Origin: Bigelowiella natans CCMP2755
Taxonomy: Eukaryota > Cercozoa > Chlorarachniophyceae
Direction: 5' to 3'
Length of the DNA: 64,000 nucleotides
Assembly (NCBI GenBank): GCA_000320545.1
Contig: ADNK01001731.1
Coordinates: forward strand, 36,001 to 100,000
The position numbers and the translations under genes were made by a program. This document shows, piece by piece, positions 43,792 through 55,401 of the stretch (its first letter is position 1; the number at the start of each line of letters is the position of its first letter). The notes beneath the pieces are model-generated. The model made no database searches, was not told the origin of the DNA, and worked only from the letters and a program-made list of their open reading frames with translations.

Positions 43792-45641
43792 TGAACACTG
43801 AACACACGCATGCCACCCAATGTGCACATGACTTGGAAAGCCTGTCGCACTGCCCAAGGCAAATGCGCCAGCATGCATGCATCACACATGCAAACGCACA
43901 TGTCCAACACGCTGCTGCTGAAACTGAACCAGAACAAGACTGCATGCCTAGCACACTGCCTGATGTGAGCTAGCAAGCACGCGCTTGGTAGTCATGACCG
44001 ACCACATGCTGGCATGGCGAAGCAAAAAAACAAGTGGGCGAATTGTGTGAAGTTTCAAGGAGAGCGAAAAAGGGCAGAACAAAAGTTCTTTCACTCTCGG
44101 AGCAATCATCTGGTGCGGCCACGCATGATCAAAAGCGTGAATTTGAAAACGGCACGCTCAAGCACACGACCATTCTGATGGACATTGGCGTGCACCAGGC
44201 ATGCTGGCATGACGAAAATGCTGCGAAATTTTGAATTCACTGACTTCGAAATTTCGCGCTTTTTTTTCAGGCATCAAGTTTTGTCATGAGTTGACCCAAG
44301 CAGTGACCTCCAGCAGCACATTCAAAAATTGAGTTTTTTTCTTGAACCAAGCCAAAACGTGCTTTGTTTTGCACATGCAGAAATCATGCAACACCGCTGA
44401 ATTCATTTTTGCTTGAGTTCTTGCAGGAAACACTGGAACATGCGAAATTGTGAAATTCTCGGGTTTCGCCTAGTTGTGAAGTTCTTCGGAAAGTTTTGCA
44501 TCGGCTTGTCATCAGCGCCACACCGGCTCCAGTGTGCAACGTGCGGCGCGCATCGTTTCAGACACACGCTGGCACAACTCTCTGGAACTCAAAAGTCCAA
44601 GTGATGAAGCAGCATGTCAGAACTGAAACTAGCTAGCTAGTGAAAGTCCAAGTGACGGCGTGACGTCCGAATCATGACAGACACAGTGACATCACATTGC
44701 CAAATTGCGCACATCCATCGTGATTCAAAAGCGCAATGGACCCAGGGACCCAGCTAGCCAGTCCAGCTAGCTAGCTAACTGGCAGTCTAGAAGTGGCCAA
44801 ATGACCTCAGAAATCAACACCCCAAAGCAGAAAGTGACCTCAAAACTCAAACTCCCAAGCTAGCAAGCTAGCAAGTGACAAGACCCAGAGACAACTCAAA
44901 AAACCATCTCTAGACTCTAGACCTGGACATCAATTCGACCATGAACAACTTGCTAGCTTAGCTTCTGGATTCTGGCCAAAATGGGTGAATTTGTGCGGCA
45001 ACATTGCTTCCAACTACGTCAATGATGATCCACGTCTAGCAGTTGTGAGACTGCGTGCGCGCATGGACAACGATCGATGTGAAGATTGGTAGTACACGCG
45101 ATGCACTAACGTCAAAACATCCACACACATGCTAGCATGTGCGAGGAGTTGATGTGGCAGATGATCACAGCAAAGCTTTGAAATACTATGTGATATAATT
45201 GGTTCAAATGAATGCAGCATACATGCAGACTACTGCATTCCTCACAAATATCTAAGGTCACTCATGCTCTATCTTTAAGAAAACGACTCATAGCGCTCTA
45301 TAAGATAACAATAAAAATGCCTCGAAATCCTCGAAATGTGAGCCCGCTACTTCCAGAGACACGAAGATGGCTACATTTTTCGATCGATTATAAATGCTCC
45401 AGTTCTTTTCAACTAGAAATGATAGACTCAACAAGCCAACTACCAGCAGACAAAGTAGAGAAAGAGAGATAGAAAGAGAGCAAGCGAGAGTGATAAAACC
45501 GGGGAAGAATCATACCAAATTAATAAAAATGGTTCAACGAAGATGTCGTCGTTCGAGCACGTGGCACCACAAGCGGGGGTAAGGAAAAAGGGATATGCAT
45601 TATAAATTGCTTCGCAGGAATCGCCGGTCGTCACCATTACT

Positions 45642-45676
<35 letters not shown>

Positions 45677-45729
45677 ACCATCAATAAGGCGCATAAACCC
45701 TCAATTCATATGTAACTACACATTAGCCG
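43792..45729. other. Palindromic-word-rich intergenic region
   Basis: No gene seen. 43790-45150 is dense in TGCATG, GCTAGC and CTAGCTAGC words, with phrases recurring at short range (AAGTCCAAGTGA near 44590 and 44645; AGCTAGCAAGCTAGCAAG at 44858). 45280-45700 becomes AT-rich with a (CAT)n array at 45642-45677. It joins the 3' end of the VIT1-like gene at 45730. Confidence 0.55.
45642..45677. repeat. (ATC)n trinucleotide microsatellite
   Basis: About 12 ATC/CAT units, just beyond the 3' end of the VIT1-like gene. Confidence 0.9.
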
Positions 45730-48214
45730 CTACTGACTATCATACGCTTCATACCCGATGAGGAAGGAGACAGATGCTGTAATGCCTCCGAAAACTAAAA
45801 TCTCAAACCCTGACGACCACCTAGCAATCGGCCGATCGACAATAAGATTATGGAATAAGATGCAATTTCCCAAATATATCATGGGCGAGACTGAAAGCAG
45901 GCATTGATCATTTTCGAGCTAGGTTTTTTATAATAAGCAATTCCATTGTGGTCTTACCGTAGTACCATTAATCGAGATATCCATACCAGATTACACAAAT
46001 GAGAACATCACCATGTTTCCGTACCATCATCCTCACTACTATTTTCCCGTGTCGTCATAGAGAGAGGCATACGCTCCCAAACATGCACACCACCACATAT
46101 GTACGCACCAGGACTGTGTAGTAAACTGGCTCTTGATCGCGCCCAGGATGAAGAGCATGACCCCCGTCATGCAAATTGAAATACCGAAAAGCTGGTGAAC
46201 ATGCATTCACACACATACGCACGCACACACACGAACACACGCACAGCGAGAAGTCCGTATATTAGATAACCACACCAAGCATGTGACAATATCCCCCCGC
46301 GCTCCGACAAACCTCCGTTTCGCTGAGGTTGCTTCCGATTGTGAAGAGGTAGCCAAGCAATGGAAAGAGACCGAAGAACACGAACGAGGAAAAGGTAACA
46401 AAACCATCGAAGCTGACATATACGACGAAGAAGAATAATAGAAAAATAAAAAAACATCCAGCATCCCAACATAGCATACCATCCTCATCTTCCCTCCCGC
46501 ACATCTACTACATGCTGGGGTGTTATTCATTCTTCAGTATGCAATATCAATCCTTAAATTGAAGCTTTTGTTGGGCAGGAGAAAACCGGGAAAACTGCGT
46601 TGTGTTGTTTGTCGTCATTACGCAGGGTTCTCGTCATCTCCAGGCACCAACATCCCCAGCTCTTCCACCATCATAGTGTCCAAAAATATATCCTTATACC
46701 TAGTAAAACAGTAGCGGGGGGGATTGTAATCTCGAGATTCGTATTATGAATTTATGTTCGCGCTTCTTCTGTCTCTAGTTCACCCGTTTTAACTATTATC
46801 AAGTACTTTGACATTTTGGTGACGATTTCTCTGGCGTCCTCCTCGTTCATGCCCTTCTTCGTGTATACCTCCACCATTTCAGCTATCTCGCCCTAATGAA
46901 TGAGTTGTGGAGCGGAGAAACTCACTATTTGGTCTCTTATTGCAGGCAAAATATCAGGCAGCTACGACGTGTAAGATCGAGGTTTATCTTTAACCTCAGG
47001 ATAGCTCTCAAACTCCCATGCTTCCCGCTCCCGTTCTTTCATAATAGCCGCGTTCTGTGCCTTGGTGCTGTTTCAGATCATATGTGGTAGTTTCAGACCA
47101 CACGTACTTCGCGGTGAGGTTTTCTGCGCGTATTCTGCGCGTATTTGCTTGCTTCAAGATTGTCCTTTGTGACGGGAGATGGACGCCTTCTCCCATCGTG
47201 TGCAATTTAGCGGGGGTGAGTGGGTTTAACGTGCAAGGATTGACGACGTACGTACCTCAGAGCGTCGCCCATCCCCATCGACAGTGCATCAGCGAACATG
47301 TTGGAGAAACCGAGCACTAGGACAACCTCGATTCCAAATCCGCCTATTACAAACATGCAGCTTTCCGTCATATACCACCCTCTCATTCTCGTTTAAGTTC
47401 TAATCGGATGGGAAAAAGTATATCTTGTGAACTCGACCTCCAGCAGCCCCAGAGACAACAGCAAAGGTGGTAATGATCCCATCAAGCCCTGGAATAAGAA
47501 GGTGGGTATTCAACAAAGGGTGTGTCTTCGGGGGAGACAGGCCATGTACAACTAGGAGAGCTTTCAACTAGTCGTGCATGATAGAGGGAAAAAAATGCTT
47601 GTGATATGAGAAATGGTAATAGTTATATCTTTTATATACTATATGCTCGCTTGGTTTGAGAACCGGTGCGGTGCCAAATTTTTAATTTATGGCTACACCT
47701 CCGTATACGATGGATTTCAGGTAGTCAGAAGCATCAGAATGCTTTTCACTCGCTGGGGATCCGACAGTGAGCTTGTGGGCCTGTTTGGAAGAATCAGCGT
47801 TCTTCTCGTCGTAAGCCTGATAAATTACGTAGGAGGGGGTGGGAAGGGGGGAGGGCATGCTAATTAATCGAATGCGTGATTTTTGCCTCTAATGCTTAGA
47901 TTGTAAATTTCAAGTCTACGATTCTAAGGAAGAAATCAAAGAGAAGAAAACAAGCTTTCGATCTTCAGCGAAACCCTTTTAAAAGTAGTTTCTCTACATC
48001 AAAATGGTGAGCATTGTGTCAAGAACATGTTGAGAATTTACCTTACGAGCCTGGACGAGATCTCGCATTCCCACTGCAAAAATGGTCACCAAAAATCAAA
48101 TTTAGAGCTAGACGCCCCACCCTTTCTCCCTTCAAATGTACTACTATCACACCATCTAGTCTACGATGATTCACCTTCCGAGGCGTTGTCGAGTGATTTC
48201 TTGAGTTTGGGCAT
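45730..48214 (-). CDS. Vacuolar iron transporter (VIT1/CCC1 family), 11 exons
   Basis: Imports Fe2+ (or Mn2+) into vacuoles, usually in exchange for protons. Exons, in gene order: 48175-48214, 48042-48073, 47699-47816, 47438-47488, 47256-47343, 46995-47067, 46807-46892, 46622-46699, 46313-46412, 46109-46191, 45730-45820; total 840 bases, exactly 280 codons. Family landmarks in order: DYLKSIVYGGLDGIITTFAV (TM1 start), LGFSNMFADALSMGMGDALS (TM2 with the metal-site Met/Asp), EREREAWEFESYPE and GEIAEMVEVYTKKGMNEEDA (cytosolic metal-binding helices rich in Glu), FLDTMMVEELGM, FVFFGLFPLLGYLF (TM3), GISICMTGVMLFILGAIKSQF (TM4), FGGITASVSFLIGYEAYD (TM5). 279 residues, normal for the family. No defect seen. 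No iron-responsive element recognised. Flanked on both sides by repeat-rich DNA. Confidence 0.92.
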
Positions 48215-50028
48215 GATAGCGGGAGAGAGCAGGCACGTTGATTTTTGATGAATTGGAACCTCGCGAGTCTGCAACAAAAATGACCTACATTTAATTCGTG
48301 CGACATACGGAAACTTTCAACACGGCTAGTACGAGGGCTGTGGGCCGTGGGGTTCGGATGGTGGGCATCTCGGCACACCATACCATGGTTGCACAGGCAA
48401 ACCGATCAATCAAAAATCAATCAAAAACACCCAAAAAAATCAAAAAAAAGAAGGGAAAAAGAAGAAGGATTTCCTGGATTTCAAAAATTTTCTAAGACGA
48501 TTTCCATGTTTCAAGTTCCGAATTTCGGCATTCATTTTGCATTTTGAAATTACATGCACCTGTGAATCCGATGTGGGTGCCGAGGGGGGTTCCGATGGGT
48601 CAATGGCGTGATGTGGACCGAGGTCAAGTTCCGGAGACATGTGTAGTTTTTTTGATGATGTGTGATGACATGTGCTTGAGACCCACATGGTGCGATGTGA
48701 GAGAATCCAAAGCTGAACATGAGCGTTTTTCATGACCAAAAACCCAACAGATTTGATGAATTTCATGCCCCCGTTTCACAATGTGATGATGCGATCGAGG
48801 TGCACTCATTCATTTGAGCTCGGGTTGTGCTGCCACGGCTGGGCTCCATTGCGAGTTCGCAGCTGAACACTCGAACTCAGATCCATCATCGCATCAAATT
48901 GCTCCAGTCGCTGTCGATCCACCCATGCCACTGCTGAGCGCTGGTTGCGTGCGTGTTCTCCTCATCAGCAGGCTCACGCGCACCACTCACTTGCTGTTGG
49001 TTGGTGCGCGGCGTTTGCGATCCGCCCGGATTTGCACAAAGCGGATGCTCCTCACTCAGAAGCGCGAATTGGGATTGCATTGCAACTGAATTTCCGATGC
49101 TCAAAAAACGACAGCCTGGAAATGGTTGTGCGCGCAGCAGTGAAAAACGAGAACAATTGTGAACAAAGAAATGCAAGGGCGTGCGTCGCAGGCAGACGGC
49201 CATGAAGGCGGTGAACAGTGAACTTGATGCATTGACCGTCGTGTTCAGTGCTGTGTGTGGTTGCAGTGAGCAACAACCTGCCCTCGTTTTGAGGGGCCGC
49301 GCGCGTGCGCGCCGCGTGCGCGCGACGGGCGAGCAGTGGCGCTGGCTTCTTCATGCATCATGCGCAGCAGGGTTGACACTCATTTCAGAATCGTGCAGGG
49401 AGAGAGTGTGCGCCGCGATTCATTGAGCGCGCGAAGTGGCGATGCATGATGCCACACACACACAATGGTGTGAACAGTCGAAGCAATGCGCATGGCATGT
49501 GCTTCGCAGGCCAAGTGCATCGCGTGTCGGCAGAATGTGCAATGAAAAAATGATTGAATGAACAAACCGCAAGTGTTGTCCAACACGTCAGAAACTGCTT
49601 GTTTCATGTCATCAACGTGTTTGCGCTTGTCCAAACAATTCGTGGAGAATGTGAGAATCACAGCTGCGGTCAGTTGCGCATCACTGCACCCAACAGAAAC
49701 CCTTGCAACGAAAGCAAGTCCAAGTTTTGAACACTTTGTGTTGACTCCTTCGTTTCTGTCTCATTTTGATGCACTTTTGGTGATTTTTGTCGTTGTTTCC
49801 ACTCCACTTGTCGCGTTCAGCCGCGGAGCACACACCGAGATGATTCTCACGTTTTTGATTTGCGAGTCCGCCATGGACTGACCTGTGATGTGTGTGTGTG
49901 TGTGTTGGAATGGTTGGCAATGCTCAGTGTTTTTTCACAATTTTTTGACAATTCTTCACGAGATTCATCATCTCTTGCACATGGTTGACAGAACAATGCC
50001 AAACACAACATTTTCATCGTTTGATGAT
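48215..50028. other. Repeat-rich region between VIT1 and the transposon gene
   Basis: 48420-48470 is A-rich; 49290-49330 is GCGC/CGCG-rich; (GT)n stretches begin at 49887. Overlapping short frames on both strands are not supported. The left (3') end of the transposon probably lies here but I found no inverted terminal repeat by eye. Confidence 0.4.
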
Positions 50029-50130
50029 TCAGTTCCTTCCTTTGCTGCAACTGGTGATGGACTCGCATGTGGCAAAGGAACAAGCACTGTGCGTGTGTGT
50101 GTGTGTGGGTGGGTGTGTGTGTGTGTGTGG

Positions 50131-50162
<32 letters not shown>

Positions 50163-53073
50163 AAATCAGGGTCAGAGAGATGATGTGAAGGTGCCAACAC
50201 TTGGCGCAGCCACAATGTTTGCACCGGCCCTTGGTGCTCCGAATGCGTTTTTTTTTCCGAACAGGGGTTTCTTCTGATGCATTGTCATCACGAAGCCGAG
50301 AAGTTTTGGGGCGTTTTGCAGGTTGCAGGCCAACGTGGACACTTCTCTTCGGGCGTGTGAAATCGAAAACATCCACATCGTCATCCAAGTTGTGATGCGA
50401 GTGTTCTTCGCATGTGTCGAACACACGTTGAAGATTGATGGTCCCAGCAGCACGAGGTTGAACCGAACGTTGATCAGTGCGTGGATGGTTCTGAGATGTG
50501 GACGACCCTGCAGACTCGTCGCGGTCATCGTCTGGGTTTGATTCACACGAAGAATCCTCGTCGTCGCTGTGCAAATGGATGTCGTGCAGATCGTCATCCT
50601 CATCATCATCGAAGATGTTGAGGAACCTGATGGGAAGGAACGACTGCGACGGTCGGCCTTCCATCGTGAGGTGTTCTGGGACATTTTCCAGTGCGTCAGC
50701 ATCAAGTTCCACCTCCTCAATGGCTTCAACGGTGGCATCACTGTTTCTGGCGCGCTTCCAGCGACACAAAATGTTGTCGCAGTTGCGTGCGTGTTTTGGG
50801 CCACACGTCTTTGCAATTGATGTGAAGCATCCAGTGACGTTGCATGTTGGCCCAATCTGCGCCAGACTCTGACAAGTTCACGTCATCCTCTGGGAGGAGG
50901 TCGTTGCACAGTTTCATCTCACGGGGACCATTCAATTTCCTGGGCGGCATGGACAGTCCCAATCTGATGCTGATGAATTTCATCGAGAAAGGCAGCTTGA
51001 CATCCTCCAGGCGGCGACTGAGGTTCCTCTCCACCACATCTCTGTTCAACACTTCAGCTTCATCCATGTGCAATGGTGCCAGTGTGGATCGTTCCCCTGT
51101 GTTCACAAAATTCTGTGACACACACCACCCATTCCACTTCGGTTTTCCGAAAAGCTCCATGCACAATGGTTGTGTCCTCTCTTCAACCCACACCTGCGTG
51201 TGGCCAAAGTTCGGAAGACTTCTGTTCTTGGAACCAACACCAGTGTTGTGATGGTGCACGAAATCGCGCAGGATGCAGTCAGCCAATTGGACGGACAGAT
51301 TGGCGCCACGGAACAACTTTGTTGTCTTCTGATGAACGCCCTCGACCGAATTGGTGCCCCTAGCGCATCTCCACAGCGGCAGGCCCGACCCTTTGCAGGT
51401 GCCAATCCGACAGTGCAGAGGAATTTCAGGATCTGTGCCATGTCCATCTTTCAGCAACTTTGGAACCTCATCCATTTTTTTTCTAGCAGCATCGTTGAAG
51501 AGAGGCTTCTTGGTCTTCTTGTCAAGCACATCTCTGCATTGCATGTGCACTTTGTTCGCCCATTCGAACAGAACATCGCACTTCGGAACACAACGCCGCA
51601 CGCGTTTGCTCAGCCATCTGCTTCCGAAGTTTCGCAAGATTCGCTTCATCTTCCTCTCAGAGCAGCCCATGCCCGTGAGGTGAGCAATCACGTTTTCTTC
51701 ATTGGATTTCACACGAACAAACATCGCTTCTCGCATGTCCTTGTGGCAGGCCGAAACCGCACCATGGTTTCTGGCCAAATGTGGGCGATCCATTGGGTGA
51801 AACAGATCGGACTTGACTCTTCGTGTCTTCGCATCACCGGGATCGGGTCGAATCTCTGTCCGCACCACAGCAACATCGACGATGGAGTCTAGCTCTGTGT
51901 GATGAGATGTTTGCAATGGCCTCGTCCATTTCCAAGGCCACAGAATGTCTTTCCACTTGCCATCGTTCTTCTGGAGACTCGATGCATCCTGCTTCTCTTT
52001 GCAATTGCCCACTTTCTTTGTGACTGGATTGATGGGAAGTTTGCAATTCCTGAGCTTGACTTCGCTGAGCTTGACTAGAACCCTCGTTTTGGAGATTGTG
52101 GCCCGAGTCCTACGTGATGCCGTTGTGCCACACATTGTTCCATGAGGATCCCATTGTTGTCCCAGGACGGCGTGCTTCACAACTCCCACTGCTGCCATGC
52201 GGTTGGATGCTGGGTCCACCAATTCCACTGCCTTTCCAGCTTGCCGATGTGACTCAGGCTTCAGTCGCGCTTTGAGATCAGGCTTTGACAGCATTGCAGC
52301 ATGCACCAAAACTGACGCCACTGAGTCCATGGCGGCACACTTGATGGCTTTGGCGGACAGTTTCCCCCTCCAGTTTCCCAAACGTGTGCTCTCAGGCTTG
52401 GGAAGATGCAGATGCAAGGACTTCTCAACCAATTCTTGAAGCCCTGCCTTCCCATCTGTCACTGTCTCTCTCTCACGAGCTCGCTTTCCAAGTTCCTGCA
52501 CTGATTTGCGAAACGGAACATTGATTTGCCAGTCATCTCTGAGCTTGGAGACATCTCCACCGAGATTTTTGCCGACTGCCAATGGCCTCGGGTCTTGAAG
52601 AAAGGTTTTGAGGTCCGCCCTCTGCACCGGTGTCGTGTTGTGCATTTGGAACACCCACGCCTTCCCTGATGGCAATGCAACCTGCACGGTTGCTGCTTTG
52701 CCGCACTTGGTCAATCTCTTCTGACCATTCCCAATGTCAGTCGGAACAACGTTCCACTCACAATCAAGGCCATGCGCGCCTCTCAGGAGATTGTTCAATC
52801 CGGACGAAGTGGGTCGCAATGCCGATTCTTTGATGGCCTGCAAGAGTCGCCTGATGTTCCCACTGACAACCGAAACACACGTGTGATTGCATGTGCACAC
52901 TGTCATGCATTGATGTGAGCACACGAGTGCATTGATGACACCAGAGAGCATGTAGCACACGCACGAAACAGTGTTTGGCAATGCAAGGAGCATGCTCACA
53001 TTGATGCAACACGTCATGCCCACCCACCCACTCCACCTTGCACACACGTGTGAATGCATGCATCAGATGTGAA

Positions 53074-53110
<37 letters not shown>

Positions 53111-55401
53111 CACACCTTTTCTCAGTGACCAGAACTGGTTTTTTCTTCAGGTCCATCGTGTCCAATGTTTCATGGCCCTTGTTTTCTCCAACGTGCAACG
53201 CTAGAACGAGCCAAGTGTGTTTTCTGAAAACTGGGCATCTGACACGTCGTCAGTGAACACACAGTTTGGTCCTTCTTCTCCACAGGCTTCGCATCTCCGC
53301 TTCAGGCGAGTCAAAACAGCACGAAGCTCATGCAACGACTTGGTGTGGCACAAATTCATGGCAACCACTTGGTCGTACTCATTCAGGACCGTGAAGCAAC
53401 TTTCGAAGAGTTGCATTCCCCTGTCGCGCATCCTCTTGGGGACCTGAAAACAAACAACCGGTTGGGAGGGTGAAACGTGGAACGAACGAACGGTGTGGAT
53501 GTGAGCGTGAACGACCTTGAACGAATGGTCAATCTTGAGAACACTGCCACGTGCTTGTGACAGTTGATGGTCCAACCATTCCAACCGAAGCTCGTGGTCA
53601 CGCTTGCACGCCTTCGTGAGGCACTTCGAAGTGGGGAGATGACCAGCGCACTTGGTTTGGTCTTCGAATTTTGAAAACACATGCAATTGCTGCCCCCCGC
53701 ACATCCCATTCCTCATGCTTTTTTGCCGTTCACAAAACATCATCTCAGTGCGTGCATGTGGACTCCTGTGAGCCTGCGACATGCGTCTGCTGGTTGCAGA
53801 GAAGTTGCATGTGTGTGTGCACTGAGATGACATGTCCTCTAGCACTCGTTTGTCCATCGCAGCTTTGTGTGTTGTGGTTGCAGGGAATTGGTGTGCTGAT
53901 CCTGAGTGGGCGATGGATCGTTGATTCGTGTTCATGAAGGATGTGTTGCAACTTTTGCAATGCATCCTTCGAGACATCACGTGGCAGCACGAGTTTCTGT
54001 CAACCACGCGCCTTCCAGCATTGTGACTCACAAAACCTCTCACTTCAGTGTCCCAGGGGTTGTGACAGTCCTTGTTGGGACAGTGAAACATCGCTTCTTT
54101 GCTGCACACATCAGGCAGCCACACGAAGATTGCAGGCAGATGATGCCTGTCAGGATCGAAACGTCCAGTGCGGATGTGATGGGGAGAAGGAGGATGGAAC
54201 CACCTGGTGCCTCTCTTGACGCTGTCCAGAAGTTCTTTCTTGGGGGGCACACACTTGAGATGTTTGGAGAAGGGTTTGTCATTGCTTTCGAAAGCACCTC
54301 TCATGGCACACGAGAGTCTGTGTTTGAAAGCTTGCGTGTGCTCTCTGGCCATTCCCTTGTGATCAGGGTGCTCTTCGGCCTCGACAGCCTCGTCGTTTGC
54401 CCACTGATCCTCAACATCACTGCTGTCACTGTCGGAATCGCTGTGACACAGCGCCGCATGTTCAGGAATTTCCATTCCACATTCGTCAACGTGCTCTGCA
54501 ACTGATTCGTCCCCTGTGTGCGAATGACCTCCGGATTCTTCCAGCTCATCCGATGACAATTCTTGAGCATCAGATGATGGTGATGGCTGTGAGGGTGTGG
54601 ATGCGGGAGGATTGGAAAGGTTGGGGGGGCGGGGTGGATGTGGAACGTTGGAAGGTCCAAAGTCGCCACGGAGAAATGACGATTCCACGTCTCTCTCCAG
54701 GCCACGAACACGCTCCAATGCCTTCGAACGTGCTTTGGCTTCTGCAACACACACACACATGCACACATCAGCACACCACAGGCACCCAACACACAGCAAG
54801 AACACTGTGAAATTTTGAGATTTGCAACACATGGGTGTTGTGATTTGATTCACATGGACCACACTCATGATGCAGAACATTCATCAAATGTCATTGATGG
54901 TGATTTTGGCAAAAGTTCTGATGTCAATGTTTTGGATGACGTGAAAGGAAAGAAAAAGGAAAAAGGAAAGGAAAAGGAAAAGGAACCTGATCCTGTCATG
55001 ATGCATGAACATCACTTTGAGGTTCCAGTGTGCTCAGACAACACGGAAAATGGATGCAGAGATTCCTGTTCAGCATGGCCATTTGGAATTTGTGGATTCA
55101 AAATGAATGAGATGGAACATGTTTCTGATGCAAAAGATGCTCAATTTGACACATCAGAACTGTTTGATCACTTGAAAAAGTTGCAATGACGATTGATTCA
55201 CAAACCCTGACCCCAGCCCGAGAAGTTCAGAATTGTGTGATTCTGTGTCATTTTGAGGGTTGTGAGTGAAATGTTGGGACCTTGTTTTCTTTCAGATGCT
55301 CTGAAGATGTCCCACAAAGATGTGCCATTTCTGTTGTTGTTTTTTTTGCCTTTGGATCCTTTCTTCCTCCCGGCTCCTCGTCTGAAGCCGCCACTTGGCA
55401 T
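50029..55401 (-). CDS. DDE/RNase-H-fold transposase with embedded 3'-5' exonuclease domain, frame-broken
   Basis: Exon 1 55281-55401 starts MPSGGFRRGAGRKKG and joins in phase (ERKQ-EAKARSKALERV) to exon 2, 53516-54741, which carries an acidic Ser-rich region and a zinc-ribbon-like block (FHCPNKDCHNPW ... CKSC). A 72-bp in-frame intron leads to exon 3 at 53443. The first catalytic Asp is in VLKIDHSFK, just before this intron; the second in NCVFTDD (~53250). At about 53200 a TAG interrupts the frame and the sequence resumes in another frame (HVGENKGHETLD), then splices 53116 to 52862. From ~52770 there is a WRN/DnaQ-like exonuclease: GLDCEW, VGKNLGGDVSKL and CAAMDSVASVLVH, with the usual catalytic Tyr replaced by Cys. 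A third acidic residue is in GTNSVEGVHQ (~51340). Near 50750 the frame changes again into an acidic tail ending CKHCGCAKC. About 1,500 residues. Confidence 0.6.
50091..50160. repeat. (GT)n microsatellite, interrupted
   Basis: GT units with GGGTGG interruptions at the 3' end of the transposase gene, probably in its last intron or 3' region. Confidence 0.9.
53077..53109. repeat. (GT)n microsatellite in transposase intron
   Basis: About 16 GT units, starting just inside the donor of the intron 52863-53115 (gene on the minus strand). Confidence 0.9.

Larger units (their letters stand above)
50029..55401 (-). mobile_element. Cut-and-paste DNA transposon encoding a DDE-like transposase with an exonuclease insert
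   Basis: Range covers the recognised coding part only. Evidence for a mobile element is the DDE-type catalytic framework, the N-terminal MPSGGFRRGAGRKKGSKGKK motif often seen at the start of transposase-associated proteins, and the surrounding repeat-rich, gene-poor DNA on both sides (48.2-50.0 and 55.4-58.9 kb). Terminal inverted repeats and target-site duplications were not found by eye. Frame breaks suggest a non-autonomous or decaying copy. Confidence 0.6.

Noticed and set aside
50172-50855. 227-codon minus-strand frame overlapping the transposase tail
   Set aside because: Out-of-frame shadow of the acidic Asp-rich tail; composition is Met/Thr-rich and repetitive.
54815-55189. 124-codon plus-strand frame antisense to the transposase intron
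   Set aside because: Protein-like in parts (a KEKGKEKEKE tract) but lies inside the transposase intron, partly low complexity, with no domain or splice support.
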